Shown here in pieces: positions 56,581 through 64,000 of a stretch of DNA of 64,000 nucleotides. The first letter of the stretch is position 1. Every line of letters starts with the position of its first letter. The position numbers and the translations under genes were made by a program. The notes under the pieces are model-generated. The model saw only the letters and a program-made list of their open reading frames with translations. It was not told the DNA's origin and made no database searches. Source of the DNA: Acanthopleura granulata (taxonomy: Eukaryota; Mollusca; Polyplacophora; Chitonida; Chitonidae); NCBI GenBank assembly GCA_016165875.1, contig JABBOT010000080.1:1367667-1431666 (forward strand). Reading direction: 5' to 3'.

Positions 56581-59500
56581 TCACTTCCTGGCCTTGACCA
56601 GTGCCTTGATCTTGTCCTGCTGAGTCCGCAGTTCTAGGCCTATGTTCAGTTTGAGGTACCTGGCCTTACGCACCTGCTGCAAATTCAGCCAGTCTGGGGT
56701 CAGCTCAACCATCAGCTTCACATGAGCCTCCACATCCGCTGAAACAACAAACCACATCCCATTAGGTATTCAGTTGGGGTTTAATACCGTGGAGTTATTG
56801 GCCCACTTGTCCTCTTAACGTTATGAGCATGTAACTACCACGGCCACGTAATGCCTACATTGCTGGGGCCACTTTCATGACACTTCGTAAGTCAATTTTT
56901 CAGGGGTGTTACATAATATTTTTCATGGTAACCTAAAACAGGTTTTGCGAAATTAAGGTAAAATTGTATGGTAATCTGTTTTCGGTTGCACAAACGGAAA
57001 TTCTGGAAACCTAATGTAACCTGTATGGCAGCTCTAGGTTTCCTTAGTGTAAATGTACGTTCAAAGACAAGTAATTCTGTACCACAACTTTGATCTCATA
57101 ACATTACTTCCGTCAGCCTGTCAACAGTGTTTTGGTCAGAGGTTTCTTTTGAACCAGACATTTGTGTCTGGCTCCCACCTCTGCTTTATCAAGTAGGTTT
57201 CCACACATTTCGTATCAGGTTATCCTCACAACTTGGCTTGACAAGAATGGGAATATATAACCGCACCAGGTCGGCCTCGTACCTTTTTAATGTGTATTTA
57301 TTGTCTTAACAAGGTGCGAGGTTGGTGTAGTAGAGGACTTTTGGTAGGGCAAGGGACGCCTGCTGGTGATGGCACACTAGCTCATCAGCAGTTTCCACTT
57401 GCCACAGACCAGCCGACCCTACATTCGCCATATGCAGAAATAAAATAAACAACACAGAAATACCATGCTGCCAATAGTGATTCTCCCCTTCGTTTTCTTT
57501 AACTGTTAAAACTTTATGGCAATTTTGTTTTCATGATAACCAATTACAGGTCTCCTAAACTCATTTTTGTGACATCGATAGGCAAACACCTTTCAGCTGT
57601 TCGCCAAAACATCGCATCCATGCTTTGTTTGTAACTATTCTTGTAAAAGACGTTGTCTAAGGTATATCGCCTTTAGGCCAAGTGATCTACGAGAAAATGA
57701 TTTACAAAGTTTTCTGGGCCCTGCTTGCCAAGGTAGTTATGTGGTAGTGTTGAGGGCTTCATGTAAATGGATCCTGGCCTTCCCCTATCTCTTTCCTAGC
57801 TTGTGGAGCCTTTGTGACAGTAGGTGGTTGATGGACGCTTAAGTGATCATTTGTTCAGTCTAATGTTTGTTAGAAAACCATTGTCTTCTATGGATATGTT
57901 GTGCATATATATACATCCCATGTAGGAAATTCGTCAGTGACTTGCCAGAAGTCTGTGGTATAACCCTGGCACCATACTTTCACACTCCATTATAAACCGA
58001 CGGCTGTCATACAAGTGAAAATTTTTCGAGTGTAGCATTGAACAACTATCATATAAATCAATTAATAAATTTAACAGTGCAGTTAGGAGTGTGCAACAAG
58101 CATCAACGTGGTCAGGCTAATCAGCGTAGGAAAGGGGTCACAGTTTGGGAGGAAACTGATGACTATCCCTAGAGACCTGAAAAGCATCTTACGAGTTGAC
58201 AGCAAAACAGCTGGAGCTTAACTGATGCATATGTTCCGTATAACCATTTGGTCGTAACTGTACACAAACTGGCAATATTCATGACTAATTACCATAAATG
58301 ACCTGGCATTTCGGCCGTGATCAACTTGCTCATTTTTTACCCAGATCGAACAGTTCTATTATCATTTGAAAGGTATGTTTTCAGTTTTGTTTTGAATGCA
58401 GAATACTGTACTACTGGAAAATGTATGTTTCCGCACCAAATGGAATCTTTTATCAAATTAATATGCCTCTAAAAACATACTTTCTGCATGAAATTTTAGG
58501 TCATTCTATACAGCAATTCTGCTGCAAAATAAAAATAAAAAATATTTGAAAAAAAAAAATTTTGAACAGTATCTTATCTAAGTGTACATTATGCAATTTT
58601 GTCCCCTTGAAATTTTGTTTTATCATTAGTCATACTGGTACATCATAGGTCATATCAAATATCAGGTTTGACAGTTTGACAGAATAAACAGAATCAGATT
58701 GTATAAAGAAATTATTGTTGTGTAAATCAGATTATTTGCAAATTCGCTAAAGTGTGAATAAACGTACACAAGGCAATGGTTGATCTGTAGCTATCCTGCA
58801 ACTTTTGCACCACAGTCTCCATTGGCAAAGTATTCTTCTTTTCTGTTACATAATAACTACACGCAAGTCAAGGAAAGTAACATTTCACAAATCACCAAAA
58901 CAAATGCATAGGCATTCCTATTAAAATATAAATATATTCATATTAACACAGCATTTCTGGGCCTAAAATCCTGCCTGGAGAAGTCAGGGACGTGCAACGT
59001 CTGGCAGACGTTTGCTATTTCAGTAAGGATACTTTCTGACGATCCTCATCATATCTGGCAAACGGCTCATCATCAGCGTCCTCTTCTCCTCAGCTGGATT
59101 CCTTGTCAGAGACGCCTGTAGTTTGGCAGCCTCCTTAGCACGGATCTGTTAATCACAGGTAACAACTGATTAGTTATCAGATGGGTGCTTCATCTACATA
59201 ATAACACTCAGGTTACGGGAGTGAAGCAAGCAAGCAGAGCAGACAGACAGAAATGAAGACGAGCTGTGAGTTAGTACTAACACGTCCTCAAACATGGTTT
59301 TACCTTTAGAGGGGGAGAATGAGACACATTAATATAAAATGCCCACATCTAACTGCAAAGGAATTTCAGTATGAATGTCTGTCCAAGTTTTCTCCAGGAT
59401 TGTTCCACCAACTGAATTTACTCTTCTTGGGTGAACTGTTGAGGACTGCAGGAAATGAAACGTCGAGGATTAGGAGATGACAACGTCACATAAACTTTTC

Positions 59501-62500
59501 TTTGGGCTGGAATAAATACTACACAAAGCATAGGAATGTAGTTCTCATCAGTAGAATTAACATGCCATTAAGCTGCACAGGGTAGAGTAAAGTCCAGTGA
59601 CACAAACACAGGAGGAACAATGTGCTTTACACATCTCTCAAAAGCTACTTCTAACTTTGCAGGTTCCATTTTCACCTGTCTTTCAAAATAACTTCTAACA
59701 GAACATACCTTTTCTAGCAAACTCTGAGGTACGCCTTTCACGGCAGCCGGTTTTGATGCAGGAAGCTTACGAATCCCTGATGGCTGAAGTTTATTGTTGT
59801 CACTTTTTGCTGCAACATTCTCCAAAGCCCTCTCCACCTGCCAAACAAGAATGCAGTTTAATTACATGAACATTATGTCTCATTAATACTCTCCCTAATC
59901 ACCTACCAACGCAGACCAAAGGCTGACAAAATTTAAACAGGACATGTAGGTCAGCCTGACTGATAATCACAAAAATACTTTTGTCTAGACATACAACTAC
60001 ACTCAACATATGACGCTCTGAAGTTCGACTGGCTGCAGACTACAATAGGGGCATAATAATGACTAAGTACATGAATGTTTTCTTTAATTTCTGGCCCCAC
60101 CCTTAACCTCTAGAATTGGATGGGATAACACAATGAAATTATTCTACTACATTTTTGCACCAAATATGGAGCAACCAACACTTAATTCCACTGTTGCACG
60201 TCAGCCCAAAGGAACATGAACCAGGGCCAGAGCTGACCCAGTGTTCACCACTAGTTAGACAGCCCTATGTACCTACCTGAGGTAGCAGTATCTTGCCTCT
60301 AGCAGCTTCCAGGACATCCCTGGCGGTGTTGTACTTCTTCTCAAACGGTGCTTCGGGGAGCGGTGAGAGTTCCACGTCTGGAACCTCATCCAGTTTAAAC
60401 TGAGGGTGCCAGCGGGTGATTTTATCATCTGGGATGGATAATGGCTTGGATAGCTTTGACAGAAATTCCTGTCAATTGAAAGCATAGGGTTTAGAATATA
60501 GAGCACTGAAAGATATCTCATCAACAATTTAACCACCTGTGCCATTTTACTTACCTCTGTAATCCTATTTAATACCATAACTAAATGCTAGTTACACATT
60601 CACTCCTGAGCTGAGCTGAAACTTAACAGTTTAGCATTTCTCAACCATCATGTAAATGGGCTGCTACATGTACCAAGAATCTTACCATGAGACACTAAAC
60701 ACGGACATCTACTTTTTTATGCATTTATTTATTGCTGTTTTATGCCATATTCAACACTATGTGCTTGTAAGAGGGAGGCTAGCATTATGGTGGGAGGAAA
60801 ACCGGCAGAACTCGGGGGAACCTATGACCATCCGCTGGTCATTGGCAGATCTTCCCACATACAACCGAAGAAGAATCCAGCCTGAGTTGCACTTGAACTC
60901 ACAGCGAGTGGATTATTGAGTGGCTCCGGAGTTAATTGTGTGCATTGACCTGCTAAAAACTCAGCTAACGAGGCCTACACACGTCTACCTTAGAGTGTTT
61001 GTACATGTGCCACATGGAGGCCATTATTTATCCTTTTCAGACTGGACACCACTGCTCACCCTGTGGTAGCGCTTGGCTATCGCAATCAAGCGATTGTGGA
61101 AGAATCCTCTCCTCTGCAGCAGATGGCTGGGTGTGAAGGTCACCTTAGCTGTGGACAGATTAGCAGCCTTCACAATCTCCTCTTCACCTGAAACACATCA
61201 TCAGAACAAGTTACACCAAGTTCTTTGTTCCTAAAGGTAATGTACTGTTGTCTGTGTATTATTGTTTGTAGCAACTTTGTTCCTTATGTCACAGATAATA
61301 TCATAACCTAAAAAGAGTTAATAATAAAAAAAAAACCTTCACACCATTCATATTTTCATGCAAAATTTATTATTTCTATATCTGGTTGGTGTTTTCAGCC
61401 ATACTCCAACCTAATTCACATGTATGCAGGCAGTGGGGTTTTCAAGTGGAAGAGTGGAGAAAATAATGACTACTGACTGCTGGTAGAAGCCATACTGTTT
61501 ATGTCTAATTTTGGTTTAGTAATCAGTCTGTTGCACATAAATGTATAATAACCGCAGGGTGGTTCTCAAATACAAGCCTGGTTGGCACATGTCATGGCTA
61601 AAGCACTAACTCCAGACTGAAATATCAGGCCTGCCAGATGGAAACATTTCCTTGTCTCTTCACCAATTAGTTCAATGACAACTAATGATTTATACTAATG
61701 AAATGTGTGCAGGCTAGATACCAATATTTGCGTTGAAATGAAGATTAGGTTCCACTGTGAGTTGATAGCCAGATGTCTTCCCACCATAACAAGGCAAACC
61801 CTTCTCCTGGCGATAGATGTACCCGTGAGGGAAAACTGTTTTAATCTGACCAGCATGCTTTAATTCAAAGTTTCTAGAAGAGAAAGAAGCACAAAATAAT
61901 TAAAACTATGTCACTTTCAAAAAAAACCCCACAAACATGAAAGTATTATTTTATCGAGACCAGATCCGAGCTAATTCCCTTTGGTAACGAGTTACACAAG
62001 GTGTACAACGGTACAGTTATTGAGGGGAAAATTAAATCTAATTTCACACAAAGCTCATTACTGTCAAATTAACAGCTTGCTAAAATTATGATGGAGCTGT
62101 CCTCAAAATGGGCAAGTTGACAAAAAAAATCCAAAAAATGCCATAAAAATAAAAATGAAAATCCACTCAACATTGATCCTGGTATTTTTTTATGATCTTT
62201 TTCCACCAACTTTTCAAGGATTTCTGATCATACAAATATGTCTTCAACATGAAGTACTGCTAGGATAATGCACAATTCCAACATAGAAATGAAGAAATAT
62301 TCTGCCTTAAACCTTTATATCGGTGTGACTTCGGGCACTTTACCCGGGAGCATGACAATTCTTCTCAACAAACTAAATCTACTGGAGGTGGATTTGAAAG
62401 AGAAGTCAGTGTGTCATATGCTTCTTCAAGGGACTATTGGTTTTATTATTTTTTTATTCTTTTATTCAAAATTATTTTTTACTTTTGCAATGATGGTCAG

Positions 62501-62989
62501 TTTTATGGTTGGAGGAAACTCAAATATTCGTGGGTAAACCACAAATCCTTGGCAAGTTACAAACTGTGCTACCAGCTACACTGTCATTTACTCCTTATCA
62601 CTAACTGAACAACGAAAGTGAGGGAAGCCAGAAATTTCTTTGAGGGTTATTTTTCTCAAAGTACAAGCTCAACATTTCTTTGTCAAGAACTCTTTCAATT
62701 AATTTTTTTTTAATTCTCAATTACAATGTATATTTTCAAATATATAGTAAGAATATGACGTTATTATGGTGCTGTAGACAGCAGCGGCTCACACCTCTTG
62801 TTCATGGCCTCCACAGCCACCTTGAGCTTAGAGAAGGTGATGATCTCAGATCTGTTATGTAACATGCTGACCACAGTGTCCATCCCCCGGAACATCTCTG
62901 CTAACACTCGGTACTTGTAGGGCAGGGACAGTGTGGGGGCCTCAGTTGTAGCCAGGTGATGGTAGCGCTCATATGCAGGAACCGTCTTC
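56581..62989 (-). CDS. CDT1: CDT1, DNA replication licensing factor (C-terminal part; 5' end outside window)
   Basis: Eight exons on the - strand, listed 5' to 3': 62989-62795, 61873-61722, 61187-61060, 60468-60277, 59837-59709, 59145-59033, 58856-58768, 56738-56581 (stop TGA). They total 1156 nt, about 385 residues; all phases agree. The first exon holds [19 protein letters not shown] and MLHNRSE, the geminin-binding winged-helix region. The next holds [18 protein letters not shown] and YQLTVEP. Exon 4 has [18 protein letters not shown], exon 5 GVPQSLLEK, exon 6 [10 protein letters not shown] with LPDMMRIV, exon 7 [13 protein letters not shown], and exon 8 [13 protein letters not shown]: the C-terminal MCM-binding winged helix. 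CDT1 loads MCM2-7 onto origins in G1 and is blocked by geminin and destroyed in S phase. The N-terminal PIP degron is not in the window. Confidence 0.95.
56911..57030 (+). repeat. Dispersed 120-bp repeat, copy in last CDT1 intron
   Basis: TACATAAT, CATGGTAACCTAAAACAGG, GAAATTAAGGTAAAAT, AATCTGTTTTCGGTTGCACA, GGAAACCTAATGTAACCTG and TATGGCA occur in this order. The same series is found inverted at 63572-63692. Confidence 0.65.
57950..58075 (+). repeat. SINE family A, degenerate tail
   Basis: TGTCATACAAGTGAAAATTT, TTCGAGTGTAGCATTGAAC and TCAATTAATAAAT match the family tail imperfectly. It lies in the last CDT1 intron. Confidence 0.45.
60718..60979 (-). repeat. SINE family A, near full-length
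   Basis: Reverse complement begins GGCCTCGTTAGCTGAG, with B-box-like GTGAGTTCAAGTGCAACTC, GGAAGATCTGCCAATGACC, CCACCATAATGCTAGCC and a tail ending AATAAATAAATGC. It lies in the CDT1 intron between 60468 and 61060. Confidence 0.65.
61874..62794 (-). other. CDT1 intron
   Basis: Intron between the exon encoding VEAMNKR and the one encoding [12 protein letters not shown]. It is AT-rich with A- and T-runs; no other feature seen. Confidence 0.5.
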
Positions 62990-63571
62990 CTGTTGGACAG
63001 AATGGGCACAACACAAGGCAAACCTTCAAACACTTGTCTGACATTTGTGAAAACACCCCTTTGTTGGAAGTGTTATCACCCATGTGTCCAGTGGTAAATA
63101 ACATGGAAATCATGATCATACCATTTTGTCCAAAGGGGTGTTTTCAAATATGTCAAGCACCAGGATGCAACGTTACGGCGAATGGCTGAACGTGTTTGCC
63201 TACCGGTCTCTAAAAATTGAATTTAGGCAACCTGTAATCGGTTACCATAAAAGCAAAATCATTCCACTAAAACTCATAATGATGTTAATGAAAAACAAGG
63301 GATAAACCACTGTTGGCAGCGTGGCAGTTTTTCTGTGATGATCATTTTATTTGTGTGTATGGTGGATGCCTGTGGCTAGTGAAAACAGCTGATGGGCTAG
63401 ACCTACCCTAACAGAGGTCACGTACTACTCAGTGCTTGTACCTTGCTAAGGCAATACACAAGAGCTGACCAACCTAGAAGCTCATCGCTCCAATTTAAAA
63501 CAAAAACGCCATGTTTTCTGGTTACGCGCCACAAACGAAGTGCCGCCATAAATATGGCATCCTTTTTTGTT

Positions 63572-63692
63572 TGCCATACAGGTTACCTTAGGTTTCCATA
63601 ATTGCAACTTGCACAACTGAAAACAGGTTATCGTATCATTTTACCTTAATTTTGCGAAAACCTGTTTCAAGTTACCATAACAAGCATTATGT
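63572..63692 (-). repeat. Dispersed 120-bp repeat, inverted copy
   Basis: Reverse complement gives TACATAAT, TATGGTAACTTGAAACAGG, AAAATTAAGGTAAAAT, AACCTGTTTTCAGTTGTGCA, GGAAACCTAAGGTAACCTG and TATGGCA, parallel to 56911-57030. A partial related piece (GGCAACCTGTAATCGGTTACC) lies at about 63226-63246. Confidence 0.65.
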
Positions 63693-63995
63693 AGAAACCC
63701 TGCATCACATCCGATTTCATTCACTATGTCAAGTCTATGCCTAACACAAGAGCAGAATTTTCCTGTATCTCAATTGCTGGGACAACCCTAACCACAAACC
63801 TGAGTGCCAAGAAACCAGTATTACTCCTAACACCCCTCAGCAACACATGCTGATGACCATGTTAACATGCCATCAGAATAAACGATGACAATGAGGAGCA
63901 AAGAGTATTTTAATATATATAATAATAGTATTCAGAAGACATTAGCCTGTAGAAGTTTTATGGCATATTAATCAATGCACAATGTATGAACTTAC

Positions 63996-64000
63996 ACTTC
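63996..64000 (-). CDS. CDT1: Probable last bases of the preceding CDT1 exon
   Basis: On the - strand the window starts GAAGT followed by the strong donor GTAAGT. If the exon ends at 63996 with two bases (GT) left over, they complete a codon with the first G of the exon at 62989, as the phase there requires. Only five bases are visible, so this is an inference from splice signal and phase. Confidence 0.45.

Overview
This is a 64-kb piece of an animal nuclear genome. It is AT-rich, with long GT-AG introns, tRNA-derived SINEs and vertebrate-like exon-by-exon gene structures. A miR-71 hairpin followed by a row of miR-2 hairpins marks it as protostome. The SINE tails ending in CAATCAAATAAATAAA-type sequence, and a divergent miR-2 subtype, point to a lophotrochozoan, most likely a mollusc. 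That lineage call is inference from recalled patterns, not a search.

Layout. (1) 1-12.8 kb, + strand: the 3' two thirds of RSPRY1 (SPRY domain then RING finger). An opposite-strand, unrecognised gene of 626 codons (2864-4744) sits in its 8.6-kb intron. (2) 12.8-18.6 kb: RSPRY1 3' flank with a SINE, two short terminal-inverted-repeat elements and a 53-bp tandem array. (3) 18.6-19.2 kb, - strand: the coding exon of GEMIN7, with a decayed duplicate of its 3' end just downstream. (4) 19.2-23.3 kb: intergenic sequence with SINEs, ending at a TATA-less, CCAAT-containing promoter. (5) 23.35-45.3 kb, + strand: the complete PPP4R1 gene, 20 coding exons and 1058 codons. Its 4.9-kb intron between coding exons 7 and 8 holds miR-71 and six miR-2 hairpins, all on the host strand. 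(6) 45.3-56.5 kb: PPP4R1 3' flank and repeat-rich intergenic DNA, with LINE remnants, an inverted-repeat element and a perfect 25-bp-arm palindrome. (7) 56.6 kb to the window end, - strand: the 3' part of CDT1 (geminin- and MCM-binding regions), running off the right edge.

The four recognised genes are housekeeping: E3-ligase-like RSPRY1, SMN-complex GEMIN7, PP4 regulatory subunit PPP4R1 and replication licensing factor CDT1. They alternate in strand (+,-,+,-). Nothing suggests a shared pathway, except that the miR-71/miR-2 cluster is probably co-transcribed with PPP4R1. I joined exons by following splice sites, reading phase and remembered family sequence; every listed join keeps phase.

The strongest items for a second look are the miR-71/miR-2 cluster and its PPP4R1 host intron, the nested unknown gene, the GEMIN7 tail duplication and the 50.8-kb palindrome.
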